DNA from: Pseudomonadota bacterium
GTDB taxonomy: Bacteria; Pseudomonadota; Gammaproteobacteria; Burkholderiales; Gallionellaceae
Assembly: GCA_021787435.1 (NCBI GenBank)
Contig: JAJYLY010000006.1
Location: 1 to 64,000 of the forward strand
Direction of reading: 5' to 3'
DNA length: 64,000 nt
Within the stretch, counting starts at the first letter, position 1, and each line of letters begins with the position of its first letter. Made by a program: the position numbers and the translations under genes. Positions 8,720 through 16,810 of the stretch are shown in pieces. Under the pieces are notes generated by a model. It was not told where the DNA came from. It made no database searches and saw nothing but the letters and a program-made list of their open reading frames with translations.

Positions 8720-9073
8720 ATGAACTGCACAACTTTGCATTTCTCCCGACATGCCTTTGAGCGTATGTTTCAACGCGGGATAAATCCAGAAGTAGCTGCT
8801 CAGATCATTATAGATGGTGAAATTATCGCTGATTATCCTGAAGACCAGCCTTATTCAAGCACCTTGCTGTTGGGATTTTACGAAGACAAGCCAGTCCATG
8901 CCGTTGTTGCGCATGAGACAGAAACTGGCGAATGTCACCTGGTCACGATTTATGGGCCTGATCCCGCGATTTGGGATGATTCATTCAAGAGAAGGAGAGC
9001 ATGTGAAATGCGTGATTTGCAAGACCGGACTAACTCATCCCGGCACCACGACAGTCACATTGCAACGCGCTGA
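8720..9073 (+). CDS. DUF4258 family protein, probable toxin of a TA pair
   Basis: About 117 aa from the ATG at 8720 (a GTG at 8687 is an alternative). The N-terminal HFSRHAFERMFQRGI and the central YEDKPVHAVVAHE segment fit DUF4258, a small RelE/BrnT-like fold often coded next to MqsA-type zinc proteins. Most relatives end soon after the WDDSFKRRR segment. Here a further tail of about 20 odd residues overlaps the next gene by 71 bp, suggesting loss of the original stop or a small frameshift. It sits between lipA and lipB, which are often adjacent. Confidence 0.65.
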   Translation: MNCTTLHFSRHAFERMFQRGINPEVAAQIIIDGEIIADYPEDQPYSSTLLLGFYEDKPVHAVVAHETETGECHLVTIYGPDPAIWDDSFKRRRACEMRDLQDRTNSSRHHDSHIATR

Positions 9074-9227
9074 TACAGTGGTAGTCATTCGCGACGTTCC
9101 TGCCGAAGTTTGCGATAACTGCGGCGAATATTATTTGAACGAATCTGTCGCCAGGCGGGTGTATGCGGATGCCGACGAAACTGCACATCGTCATGTTGAA
9201 GTTGAGATTCAGCGATATGCAGCGTGA
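9003..9227 (+). CDS. YgiT/MqsA-type zinc-finger protein, probable antitoxin
   Basis: About 74 aa. Two CxxC pairs (CVIC near the start and CDNC in the middle) form the zinc-binding fold seen at the N-terminus of MqsA-family antitoxins. It lacks the C-terminal helix-turn-helix of full MqsA, as is usual for partners of DUF4258 proteins. The GTG at 9003 is chosen because AAGGAG ends about 5 bases before it and the product then begins with the typical short lead to the first Cys pair. It overlaps the upstream gene, so the two are co-transcribed. Confidence 0.65.
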   Translation: MKCVICKTGLTHPGTTTVTLQRADTVVVIRDVPAEVCDNCGEYYLNESVARRVYADADETAHRHVEVEIQRYAA

Positions 9228-9250
9228 TGTATAGCATCTGTTAAATTATT

Positions 9251-9880
9251 TCAGCCAGCCTTCTTTCCGAAATGGTGCTGCAAACCGTGTATCAGGTTCT
9301 GCGTGAGTTCCGCCTGAAGTTCATTGATGCTCGCGGTGATGCCTAGCTCCACGCACTGCGTGACGCGAAGCCCCGCGTAGCCGCAAGGGTTAATTAATTT
9401 GTAAGGAGAGAGGTTCATGTCCACGTTGAGCGCCAGCCCATGATAGCAGCAACCGTGTTTAATTTTGAGACCGAGTGACGCGATTTTTGCGTCATTTACA
9501 TAAACGCCCGGCGCATCGCTGCGGCTTTTGGCTTTTATGTCGTAATCTGCAAGCAAATCGATCACCGCCTGCTCCATCACGCTCACCAGTTCGCGCACCG
9601 TCAGTTTCCAGCGGCGCAGGTCGAGCAGCAGGTAGGCTACGATCTGGCCCGGGCCGTGATAGGTGATCTGTCCGCCGCGGTCTATTCTGATCACAGGGAT
9701 ACCGGTGCTTTGCAAAAGGTGCTCGGGCAAACCCGCCAGCCCCTGCGTAAAGGTAGGTGGATGCTGCACCAGCCAGATTTCGTCGCGCGTATCCGCAGTG
9801 CGCTCTTCGGTGAATTTTTTCATCGCCTGCCAAGTGGGCAGATATTCAACCAGACCCAGGGAGTGAACGACAGGATGCAT
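9251..9880 (-). CDS. lipB: Octanoyl-ACP:protein octanoyltransferase
   Basis: About 209 aa. It transfers octanoate from acyl carrier protein to lipoyl domains, the step before LipA. The family motif RGGQITYHGPGQ is present, as are the ASLGLKI lysine region, HGLALNV, and the catalytic cysteine in NPCGYAGL. The ATG at 9878-9880 is preferred to one 33 bp upstream because it overlaps the ybeD stop by one base (TAATG), the usual coupling. The gene order ybeD-lipB is conserved in proteobacteria. Confidence 0.93.
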   Translation of the reverse strand: MHPVVHSLGLVEYLPTWQAMKKFTEERTADTRDEIWLVQHPPTFTQGLAGLPEHLLQSTGIPVIRIDRGGQITYHGPGQIVAYLLLDLRRWKLTVRELVSVMEQAVIDLLADYDIKAKSRSDAPGVYVNDAKIASLGLKIKHGCCYHGLALNVDMNLSPYKLINPCGYAGLRVTQCVELGITASINELQAELTQNLIHGLQHHFGKKAG

Positions 9881-10164
9881 TACAAGACCATCTTGACCAG
9901 CGGGTGAGTGCACAGCTCCTGATAAAGCGCGTCAAGCTGTGAGCGGGAAGTGGCGCGTATCGTGCAGGTCAGGCTGATGTATTTCGCGGTCTTGCTGGCG
10001 CGCATCTCCATGCTGGCGGCGACAAAATCCGGCGCATGTTTCAAGACCACGTCCAGCACGGATTGTGCAAGTTCGGGATGCTGTTCGCCGAAGATCTTGA
10101 GCGGGAAATCGCAGGGATATTTGACCAGGCTTTCTGATTCGGGGATCTTAGGTGTGTCAGTCAT
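9880..10164 (-). CDS. ybeD: YbeD-like DUF493 regulatory protein
   Basis: A 94-aa small protein of the DUF493/YbeD family, which has an ACT-like fold and is nearly always coded beside lipB. Visible features are the N-terminal YPCDFPLKIFG segment and the C-terminal LYQELCTHPLVKMVL segment. It overlaps the upstream transaminase gene by 4 bp and lipB by 1 bp, so all three are translated from one message. Its biochemical role is not settled. Confidence 0.88.
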   Translation of the reverse strand: MTDTPKIPESESLVKYPCDFPLKIFGEQHPELAQSVLDVVLKHAPDFVAASMEMRASKTAKYISLTCTIRATSRSQLDALYQELCTHPLVKMVL

Positions 10165-11021
10165 TTTGCGCGCATCACGTTGTGTTTGAATTCCTGATAC
10201 AGCGCATGCATTCTTTTGAACATCGGTCCGGGGCTTGCTGTTCCCACCGGCTTGCCGTCAAGACGGGTGATCGCCAGGACTTCACGTGTGGAAGATGTCA
10301 GCAAGAGCTCGTCGGCATCGAATACTTCAGCCACGGAAATTCTGCGCACCTCGAATGGAATGTTGTTGGCTGTCGCGATTTCCAGCATCACGTCATAGGT
10401 GATGCCGGGCAGCATCAGGTTGTCTTTGGGCGGCGCCAGTAGCGCACCTTTTTTGACCACGAAGATATTGCTCGCCGCACCCTCTGTCAGAAAATCGTTG
10501 TCGCGTATCAGAAGGGTTTCCGCACATCCTGCATCGATCGCTATCTGGCGCAGCAGCACATTGGGCAGTAGTGATATTGCCTTGATGTCGCAGCGCAGCC
10601 AGCGGTTGTCCTGTGCGGTGACGGCCGAGATTCCTGAAGACAACAGAGACGCCGCAGGCGTGGGCAGCGGATTACTCATCACGAACACCGTCGGCGCAAC
10701 GGGCGGATCGGGAAACGCGTGGTCGCGTTTTGCAACGCCGCGCGTGATGTGCAGGTACAGATATTGATCTTCCGCTGCATTGCGCGCGATGACTTCGCCC
10801 AGTATGCTGGCCCATTCCACATCGCTGTGCGGATTGTCAAGCCTGATGCCATTTAGGCTGTGCTGCAATCGCTTCAGGTGTTCATCCAGCCGAAATGCAC
10901 GGCGCGAATACACCGGGATCACTTCGTATACTCCGTCGCCAAAGATGAAGCCTCGATCCAGCACGGGGATCTTCGCCTCCTCTATCGGCATGTACTGTCC
11001 GTTCAGATAGATCATATGCAC
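10161..11021 (-). CDS. dat: D-amino-acid transaminase (class IV PLP enzyme)
   Basis: A 286-aa class IV aminotransferase. DRGFIFGDGVYEVIPV near the N-terminus and the lysine in DIKAISLLPNV mark the D-alanine transaminase branch, and TEGAASNIFVV supplies the PLP-binding glutamate region. It interconverts D-alanine and D-glutamate with their keto acids. Together with dacC upstream it fits peptidoglycan D-amino-acid metabolism. A second ATG two codons in (11013-11015) is an alternative start. Confidence 0.88.
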   Translation of the reverse strand: MHMIYLNGQYMPIEEAKIPVLDRGFIFGDGVYEVIPVYSRRAFRLDEHLKRLQHSLNGIRLDNPHSDVEWASILGEVIARNAAEDQYLYLHITRGVAKRDHAFPDPPVAPTVFVMSNPLPTPAASLLSSGISAVTAQDNRWLRCDIKAISLLPNVLLRQIAIDAGCAETLLIRDNDFLTEGAASNIFVVKKGALLAPPKDNLMLPGITYDVMLEIATANNIPFEVRRISVAEVFDADELLLTSSTREVLAITRLDGKPVGTASPGPMFKRMHALYQEFKHNVMRAK

Positions 11022-11047
11022 CTTGAGAATCTTTGCATGAATCGGGC

Positions 11048-12193
11048 TTACAGGGGACTATATTTTCTGATCAGTAAACGTATGCTATCCCACCCGCGCG
11101 AGAACACGTTGGCCTGCGCCACGCTATCGAGCGCCAGCAGCGGAAACTGTGCATAGGGTTTACCGGCCAGTGTTAGCCTCAGTATGCCCAATTGCTGGCC
11201 TGATTCGATCGGGGCGATGATGGGCTGATGGGTTTCCACGCTGGCCTTAAGCTGTGCGAATTGTCCCTTGGGGATGGTCAGCGCGAGGTCCTGCCTGAAT
11301 CCCAAGTCGACGTGGCTTTCTGTGCCTTTCCAGACGCGCACATGGATGACGGGCTGGCTGTTCTGATAAAGCCTCACCGCATCGAAAGACTGGAAGCCGT
11401 AGTTCAGCAACTTCTGGCTGTCCGAAGCGCGCTCGCTGTCCGATGCGGCACCCAGCACCACCGAGATCAGCCGTCGTTTGTCGCGCAGCGCGGAACCTAC
11501 CAGGCAGAATCCTGCGGTTTCGGTATGCCCGGTTTTCATGCCGTCGGCATATGGATCGAGCCATAACAGGCGGTTCCTGTTTGCCTGGGAGACATTGTTG
11601 AAAGTGTATTCGCGCAGCTTGAAGATCGGATAGTATTCGGGAAAATCACGCACGACCGCCGCGGCCAGAATCGCCAGATCGTAGGCAGTGCTGTAATGCC
11701 CGGCATCTGGCATGCCAACCGGGTTGGCAAAATGGGTGTTTTTCATGCCCAGACGCTGTGCTTCCTTGTTCATCATCGCAACGAACTGGGCTTCCGTGCC
11801 GCCGACCTCGATTGCAAGCAAGTTTGCTGCATCGTTGCCGGATTGTACGATCAGTCCGTGCAGCAGTTCATCGACCGTCACCGTCTGTCCGGGTTTGAGC
11901 AGCATGCGCGACTCGCCGTTTGTGATGCGCGGGGCATCCATGGGAACGGTCAAGCTCTGATTCAGGTTGAGCTTGCCCTGCCTGATTGCGCTGAAGGTCA
12001 GATAGGCCGTCATCAGCTTGGTCAGCGATGCGGGTTCCATGCGCTCGTCAGCATTGTGACTGGCCAGTATCTGGTTGCTGGAAAAATCGTACAGCAGATA
12101 GGATTTCGCATCCAGAACGGGAGCCTGTTCGAGGGGTTCAGCCAGGCTTGCAAAGCTCGCCAGCAGACAGATGAATGACAGGATGGATTTCAT
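11048..12193 (-). CDS. dacC: D-alanyl-D-alanine carboxypeptidase (PBP5/6 type)
   Basis: About 381 aa. The chosen ATG gives a clear signal peptide (MKSILSFICLLASFASLAEP). The active-site triad is complete: SLTK (SxxK), SGN (SxN) and KTG in MKTGHTETAGF. A C-terminal beta domain and final amphipathic region (IRLLIRKY) fit a membrane-anchored low-molecular-weight PBP that trims the terminal D-Ala of the stem peptide. An upstream in-frame start 36 bp earlier would spoil the signal peptide. Confidence 0.92.
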   Translation of the reverse strand: MKSILSFICLLASFASLAEPLEQAPVLDAKSYLLYDFSSNQILASHNADERMEPASLTKLMTAYLTFSAIRQGKLNLNQSLTVPMDAPRITNGESRMLLKPGQTVTVDELLHGLIVQSGNDAANLLAIEVGGTEAQFVAMMNKEAQRLGMKNTHFANPVGMPDAGHYSTAYDLAILAAAVVRDFPEYYPIFKLREYTFNNVSQANRNRLLWLDPYADGMKTGHTETAGFCLVGSALRDKRRLISVVLGAASDSERASDSQKLLNYGFQSFDAVRLYQNSQPVIHVRVWKGTESHVDLGFRQDLALTIPKGQFAQLKASVETHQPIIAPIESGQQLGILRLTLAGKPYAQFPLLALDSVAQANVFSRGWDSIRLLIRKYSPL

Positions 12194-12225
12194 GATGGAG
12201 TTTTCTGGAATCAGGGTCTGCATGG

Positions 12226-13101
12226 TCAAAATATATCGGCCATCTGGGCGGCTTGGAGCGCAATCTCGTTGATCGTGTCCCTGAGATCATCGGCATCGTC
12301 CGGATCTATTCCCAGTGTCTGCCACTCACGTTCGCTGATTTCGGTTCCGCAGTATTCGTTGATGCCAAAATTGGGCAACAGTTTTTCGACCAGATTGATC
12401 ATGTAAGCCAGCATATTGGCAAGGGGCACCTCATCCTCGTAGGGCGTATGGTGGTAATGCAGTACGTCTATGATTTCTTCCGGCAGGTTCCATTGCCGCG
12501 CAAGCTGCGCTCCGATCTGGCAGTGCGAAATGCCCAGCACTTCCTGCTCGATTTCCAGCACATGACGCGTGGGTTGCAGCGAAAGCTGCAGATGCAATTC
12601 ATTGCTTGCTGCGCTGTCGACGTGGTGTATCACCATGTAGCCCATGTCGTGCAGCAGGCCTGCCAGATGGATATGATCCTGTTGCGGCCTCATCTGTCTC
12701 GGCATGGAAAGCGAGAGCGTGTTCATCGCGATGGAAATGGACAGGCTGTGCAGCCACAGGTATTGTGGGGCGAAATTCTTCGTTGCGGGAACCTTGGCGA
12801 AATTGGACATCGCCGCAATGCCGAGTGCGACTGCCTTGACGCGCGTAAGCCCGAGCAACATCGCGGCTTCGGGCACGGTGCTGACCTTGCGGTTCAAGCC
12901 CATCATGGGGGAATTGGCAAGACTGATCAGCTTTGCGGAAATCTGCGGGTCCTGTCCAATCAGTTTCAACAACTCGGTTTCTCCCTCGTCGGTATTCAGG
13001 TTCAGCGCCATCAGTTTCATTGCGATGGCCGGCATGGCTGGCAGGGAATCGAGGTTGGCCAGCGCACTGGTGAGTTTTTTGCGGATATGTTCAGTGGACA
13101 T
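12226..13101 (-). CDS. HDOD-domain signalling protein
   Basis: About 291 aa. The HDOD domain covers most of the chain, beginning near LDSLPAMPAIAMKLM and including LLHDMGYMVIHHV, a degenerate HD-type metal site, and LARQWNLPEEIIDVLHYHH. HDOD proteins are non-catalytic output modules linked to signalling and motility; the ligand is unknown. The start at 13099-13101 (MSTEHIRKK) is chosen because the longer frame adds a low-complexity leader and a GAGAT-type ribosome site lies just upstream. Confidence 0.8.
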   Translation of the reverse strand: MSTEHIRKKLTSALANLDSLPAMPAIAMKLMALNLNTDEGETELLKLIGQDPQISAKLISLANSPMMGLNRKVSTVPEAAMLLGLTRVKAVALGIAAMSNFAKVPATKNFAPQYLWLHSLSISIAMNTLSLSMPRQMRPQQDHIHLAGLLHDMGYMVIHHVDSAASNELHLQLSLQPTRHVLEIEQEVLGISHCQIGAQLARQWNLPEEIIDVLHYHHTPYEDEVPLANMLAYMINLVEKLLPNFGINEYCGTEISEREWQTLGIDPDDADDLRDTINEIALQAAQMADIF

Positions 13102-13211
13102 GGCGATCTCTTTGCATGCAATAGTTTGTATCTGCGAAATATACGTGCGGATGAACCCGGATAAATTCCGCCGTCTTGCATTATACGAGAAAGTGCAATC
13201 AAAGGTTGAGA

Positions 13212-13751
13212 TCACCTGCACGGTGGCGGTTTGTTGAGTTTGCGCTGCAAGGTGCGGCGGTGCATGTTGAGCGCACGGGCAGTGGCTGAGATATTGTTGT
13301 CATGTTCCTGCATCACGCGCTGGATGTGTTCCCATTCCAGCATTTCGATGTTGGTTAAAGGCGTCTTGAGTTCAACATTGCCATCTGCCTCATGCCTGAA
13401 AGCCGCGATGATTTCATCGGCATTGGCAGGCTTTGCAAGGTATTGCGTCGCACCCAGTTTGATGGCCTCGACGGCCGTGTTGATGCTGGCATAGCCGGTT
13501 AAGACGACGATACGGGTGTTCGGGTCGAGCTCGTGCAGTGTCTTGACCAGTACCAGTCCAGATGCGCCGTTCATCTTCATGTCCACCACGGCAAACTCGG
13601 GCGGATTTTCATGGGCCATCGGGATGGCTTCCTCGACGCTGTGCGCGATGCTCACCGAAAACCCCCGGCGGGTCAGCGCGGTGCCGAGCACGCGGCAGAA
13701 GGTGGTGCTGTCATCCACCAGCAGCAGTGTGGCAGATTCTTCGCGGTTCAT
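13212..13751 (-). CDS. regA: RegA/PrrA/ActR-type redox response regulator
   Basis: 179 aa. The receiver domain has its acidic pocket in LLVDDS, the phospho-acceptor aspartate in AVVDMKMNG and the lysine in YLAKPAN. A short linker is followed by a Fis-type helix-turn-helix (NISATARALNMHRRTLQRKL) almost identical in pattern to RegA/PrrA. It is coded directly after and overlaps by 4 bp the RegB-like kinase gene. RegA proteins activate or repress respiration, CO2 fixation and related genes according to redox state. Confidence 0.9.
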   Translation of the reverse strand: MNREESATLLLVDDSTTFCRVLGTALTRRGFSVSIAHSVEEAIPMAHENPPEFAVVDMKMNGASGLVLVKTLHELDPNTRIVVLTGYASINTAVEAIKLGATQYLAKPANADEIIAAFRHEADGNVELKTPLTNIEMLEWEHIQRVMQEHDNNISATARALNMHRRTLQRKLNKPPPCR

Positions 13752-14998
13752 GTTGCGGCCCTTTGTGCTATCGGCAAACTGATTTCCGTGGTGGCTCCCC
13801 CTCCTTCGCGGTTGTATAGGCGCACCGTTCCTCCCATGCGCTCTATAGTGGCGTTGGCAAGAAAAAGCCCCAGTCCTCTTCCTTCCGGTTTGGTGGTGAA
13901 AAAGGCTGACCCGGCCTTGAGCGTGACTTCTTCGCTTAAGCCTATGCCCTTATCGCGTATCTCGACGATGAATTGAGTGCCGTTGCATAGCGTGTTGATT
14001 TCGATCTCAAGTTTGCTGGCGTCCATCGCATTGTTGAGCAGATTCATGAGTGCTGCGCGCAGGGTGACATCCACGCTGATGCCGGGCATGCGCTCTTCAC
14101 CCTTGTAACGGTAGTGTGCCGCCGGGCGCAGAAGCTGCCATTCATTCAGCACCTCTGCCATGAATTCGTCCGCAGCCTGCACCCTGCTTGCCCCGCCTTC
14201 CTGTGCATTGCTCAACATTTTGTCGAGGATACGGCGGCATAGACGCACCTGTTCATCGAGCAGGGTCAGGCTGTCGTGCAGCTCGGCAGGTTCTGAAGAT
14301 ACGCGCTGCAGTTCATGGATGACCACAGCCATGGTGGACAGCGGCGTTCCTAGTTCGTGTGCGGCACCTGCCGCCTGTGTGCCCAGCGCTACGATGCGCT
14401 CGTTGCGCAGGATTTCTTCGCGAACTTCTGCCAGCAGCTCATCGCGGCTGCGTACCGCGTTGGCCATCCTGACTACGAAGGAGGCGACCACCATCGCGCT
14501 GATCACAAAACCCATCCACATGCCCATCACGTGTACATTGAAGGGGTTGTCCATCTCCATCTCCTTCTGCGGCAGCGGGATGTGATAGATCATCAACCAG
14601 CTGTAGCAGGCGGTGGTGAGAGCTGCCATGCTCCATGTGTAAGCGGCGGGCAGGGTGGCTGCGGCGATGACCAGCGGCAGAAGGTAAAGCGAGACGAAGG
14701 GGTTGGTTGAGCCGCCAGCGTAATACAGCAGAAGGCTCAGCACAAAGACGTCGATGGAAAGTTGTGCAAACAATTCCGGGTTGGTCACCGGGCGGGCTGA
14801 TCTCAGGCGCAGCAGTGTGAGGAGATTCACGACGGCAAGCAAGGTGATGCCAAGCAGCATCGCAAGCCACGCCAGCTCCAGTTTGAGTATGCGCCATGCC
14901 AGCCACAGCGCGAACAACTGGGCGACAACTGTCAGGCTGCGCAGGCTGACTAGACGGCGCAATTGGATATGGCCCGGCAGGGAAGAAAAGATGTTCAT
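13748..14998 (-). CDS. regB: RegB/PrrB-type redox-sensing histidine kinase
   Basis: 416 aa. The N-terminal half is membrane-embedded with about six hydrophobic segments and contains GGSTNPFVSLYLLP, the quinone-sensing loop conserved in RegB. The H-box GAAHELGTPLSTMAVV carries the phosphorylated histidine, and N and G boxes follow (NLLNNAMDASK, DKGIGLS, GLGLFLAN). It phosphorylates RegA in response to the quinone pool. The ATG is at 14996-14998. Confidence 0.9.
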   Translation of the reverse strand: MNIFSSLPGHIQLRRLVSLRSLTVVAQLFALWLAWRILKLELAWLAMLLGITLLAVVNLLTLLRLRSARPVTNPELFAQLSIDVFVLSLLLYYAGGSTNPFVSLYLLPLVIAAATLPAAYTWSMAALTTACYSWLMIYHIPLPQKEMEMDNPFNVHVMGMWMGFVISAMVVASFVVRMANAVRSRDELLAEVREEILRNERIVALGTQAAGAAHELGTPLSTMAVVIHELQRVSSEPAELHDSLTLLDEQVRLCRRILDKMLSNAQEGGASRVQAADEFMAEVLNEWQLLRPAAHYRYKGEERMPGISVDVTLRAALMNLLNNAMDASKLEIEINTLCNGTQFIVEIRDKGIGLSEEVTLKAGSAFFTTKPEGRGLGLFLANATIERMGGTVRLYNREGGGATTEISLPIAQRAAT

Positions 14999-15067
14999 GG
15001 CTAGATTGTAATCAAAGCGTCCCGGGTTGCGTATAATTCATCCATTCCAACAATCAGCGGGGCGGTC

Positions 15068-15523
15068 ATGAATAAATTGCGGTGCGGATTTCTGTTTGCG
15101 ATGCTGTTGAGTTGCAGCGCATATGCGGGCGATATCCAGGTGCGAAATGCCTGGGCGCGCGCCACAGCCCCCGGGCAGGATACCGCGATGGTGGATCTTG
15201 TCATCACTAGTGCGCACCGCGCAAAGCTCGTCGGTTTTTCGAGCAAGGCATGCAAGACTGCAGAAATGCACAGCATGACGCATGAGGACGGCATGATGAA
15301 GATGCGCGAGGTTCAGGCCATAGACTTGCCTGCGGGCCGCATGTCCTTTCAGGAAAGCGGCTACCACCTGATGCTGGTCGGTCTATACTCGCCGCTGAAG
15401 GCCGGGGAGAGAGTGCCGCTGACGCTCGATGTCAGGGAGGATGGTCATGACCTCAAAGTGAAAGTGATGGCTGAAGTGAAGCCGTTGACCTCGGTCATGA
15501 AAAAACCGATGCAGGGCATGTAG
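15068..15523 (+). CDS. Periplasmic copper chaperone of the PCuAC family
   Basis: 151 aa. The signal peptide ends at about SAYA-GDI. The copper-binding pattern of PCuAC proteins is present: a histidine/methionine pair in MHSM, methionines in GMMKMRE about ten residues on, and a later HLMLVGL. Such proteins carry Cu(I) to the CuA or CuB sites of cytochrome oxidase. The gene is alone and read away from regB. Its final codons and stop lie in a 50-bp stretch that recurs at 16762. Confidence 0.85.
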   Translation: MNKLRCGFLFAMLLSCSAYAGDIQVRNAWARATAPGQDTAMVDLVITSAHRAKLVGFSSKACKTAEMHSMTHEDGMMKMREVQAIDLPAGRMSFQESGYHLMLVGLYSPLKAGERVPLTLDVREDGHDLKVKVMAEVKPLTSVMKKPMQGM

Positions 15524-15564
15524 CCTGCTGGATATTGCCTCTTCTGAATTCATCCTGGAAGCAG
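15515..15564. repeat. Left copy of a direct repeat bracketing the Phd/PIN module
   Basis: From GGCATGTAGCCTGC through GGATATTGC to ATTCATCCTG this stretch matches 16762-16804 with a few changes and a small indel. It includes the end of the PCuAC gene. The pair suggests the intervening TA module and palindromes were inserted or duplicated here. Confidence 0.6.
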
Positions 15565-15655
15565 TTGTTGTCCACAAAATGCACGAAAATCCTTGCCTAG
15601 TAAACAGTCACCTGGCAAGGCTGGTCATTGACCGCCAGTTAAGTTTGATGTATAG

Positions 15656-15670
15656 TGATCATTATGATCA
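15656..15670. promoter_or_regulatory. Palindromic operator candidate of the Phd/PIN module
   Basis: A perfect 15-bp palindrome, TGATCAT-T-ATGATCA, ends 15 bp before the antitoxin ATG. Phd/YefM antitoxins usually repress their own operon from such sites. Confidence 0.55.
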
Positions 15671-15685
15671 TAATGGTTAAATAAC

Positions 15686-15979
15686 ATGATTACTGAAATA
15701 AGTGCGGTTAGCTTCAGGCAGAACTTGGGCGAAATGCTCAATCAGGTGCAATACAGGCACGACAGCGTGGTCATCAACAAGGATGGCAGGCCGGTTGCTG
15801 CGTTGGTTGATGCCAGGTTGTTCGAACGCATTCGGCGCATGCAGGCTCGCTTTGATGCGCTATGCCAGCGCATTGAGTCGGGATTTTCAAACGTTCCTGA
15901 GGCAGATGGTATTGCTGAAATTAATGCCGCCGTTGAGCTTGACCGCGCGCAGGCGCGCTCATCGGCGAAGAAGCGTTAA
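15686..15979 (+). CDS. Phd/YefM-family antitoxin
   Basis: 97 aa. The N-terminal pattern ITEISAVSFRQNLGEMLNQV followed by VVINKDGRPVAALVD is that of the PhdYeFM fold, which dimerises and binds DNA. The C-terminal helix, rich in Arg, Glu and Ala, would wrap the toxin. The PIN toxin gene starts 6 bp downstream, so the two form an operon, with a palindrome just upstream for autoregulation. Confidence 0.85.
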   Translation: MITEISAVSFRQNLGEMLNQVQYRHDSVVINKDGRPVAALVDARLFERIRRMQARFDALCQRIESGFSNVPEADGIAEINAAVELDRAQARSSAKKR

Positions 15980-15985
15980 GCCATC

Positions 15986-16417
15986 GTGGCCACGTTACGT
16001 GTCGTGCTTGACACGAATGTGCTTCTCTCGGGCATTGCTTATCCGGCAAGCGTGCCGGGAAAAATAATGTCAGCATGGCGCCACGGCTCGATAGAGATAC
16101 TGCTTTCTGTATACATTCTTGAAGAGTTGCGGCGTGTGCTGCCCCGGCTGGCTAACCGTCATGGTTTGACCTTGACGGAGATTGAAGACTTGGTAGACGC
16201 CATTTCCATACAAGCCGAGATCATTGAACCGGTACCATGTTCAGAACCGGACTTGCGCGATGTTGATGATTTGCCTGTATTGGGCACTCTGCTGGCGGCG
16301 CTTAAAACTTCGGGCGTTGACTACCTCATTACAGGCGACAAGGATCTGCTGGTGATGGCTGAAAGCTACCCAATCGTTACCCCCGCGAAGTTTTGGGCAA
16401 CACATGCGGGGCTTTAA
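15986..16417 (+). CDS. PIN-domain ribonuclease toxin
   Basis: 143 aa starting at a GTG. The acidic residues of a PIN nuclease are visible: the first aspartate in VVLDTNVLLSG, a glutamate in LEELRRVLP, and the late pair in LITGDKDLL. It fits the COG1569 type of PIN toxin that cleaves RNA in a metal-dependent way. It is paired with the Phd/YefM antitoxin directly upstream. Confidence 0.85.
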   Translation: MATLRVVLDTNVLLSGIAYPASVPGKIMSAWRHGSIEILLSVYILEELRRVLPRLANRHGLTLTEIEDLVDAISIQAEIIEPVPCSEPDLRDVDDLPVLGTLLAALKTSGVDYLITGDKDLLVMAESYPIVTPAKFWATHAGL

Positions 16418-16444
16418 TCGTTCAGTGATTGCTAAGGAGATGCT

Positions 16445-16535
16445 GGTTTATTCGGTTTTGTCGTTCCCGCACAGGCGGGAACCAAGTTGAATAAAGGCGC
16501 TGGTTCCCCGCTTCCGCTGGGAAGACGAATAAACC
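16445..16535. repeat. Imperfect palindromic element with inner terminator-like hairpin
   Basis: The outer arms GGTTTATTCG and CGAATAAACC are inverted copies. Inside, TTCCCGC-ACAG-GCGGGAA (16464-16481) forms a strong small hairpin. The arrangement resembles REP/BIME-type intergenic elements and may also end transcription of the TA operon. Confidence 0.55.
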
Positions 16536-16580
16536 TAAAAAACGCAGTTTGCAGATCATCTCTCCTTTGACACGCTCGCC

Positions 16581-16658
16581 CTTCTATACATCAGGGCGAA
16601 CGGACTATTCACTGAACGGGTGAGTGCTTCAAAAACCGTTCGTGCTGATGTATAGAAG
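16581..16658. repeat. 23-bp inverted repeat (hairpin element)
   Basis: The left arm 16581-16603 (starting CTTCTATACATCAG) and right arm 16636-16658 (ending CTGATGTATAGAAG) are inverted copies with two mismatches in 23 bp. The right arm is part of the repeat also found near 55.3 kb. Confidence 0.65.
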
Positions 16659-16690
16659 CATGGACGGTTTTTTATAGTATCAACTGCTTT
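16622..16690. repeat. Dispersed repeat, copy 1
   Basis: A near-identical sequence of about 65 bp occurs at 55262-55330. It contains AAAAACCGT and ACGGTTTTTT about 24 bases apart, which could pair into a terminator-like stem ending in T residues. Both copies lie just beyond the 3' end of a minus-strand gene. Confidence 0.7.
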
Positions 16691-16761
16691 TTTAGGGATA
16701 AATCAGCGATTCCCTAGGTAGCGCTGGACCTTATTTAGAGCTATAAATCTGGGTATTGCAA

Positions 16762-16804
16762 GGCATGTAGCCTGCCGGATATTGCTGATTCATTCCTGAA
16801 AGCC
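16762..16804. repeat. Right copy of the direct repeat bracketing the Phd/PIN module
   Basis: Matches 15515-15564 (GGCATGTAGCCTGC, GGATATTGC, ATTCATTCCTG). It is not inside a gene, so it looks like the duplicated copy of the PCuAC gene end. Confidence 0.6.
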
Positions 16805-16810
16805 GGCATC

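Larger units (their letters stand above)
16418..16810. other. Non-coding region rich in palindromic repeats after the PIN gene
   Basis: A 393-bp stretch without a gene. It holds a broad imperfect palindrome (16445-16535), a second inverted repeat (16581-16658) joined to a dispersed hairpin repeat (16622-16690), and the right copy of the direct repeat (16762-16804). Confidence 0.7.

Noticed and set aside
12253..13164. Long plus-strand open frame opposite the HDOD gene
   Set aside because: It is the complement of a clear HDOD gene and lacks any domain pattern; codon bias of the high-GC gene keeps it open.
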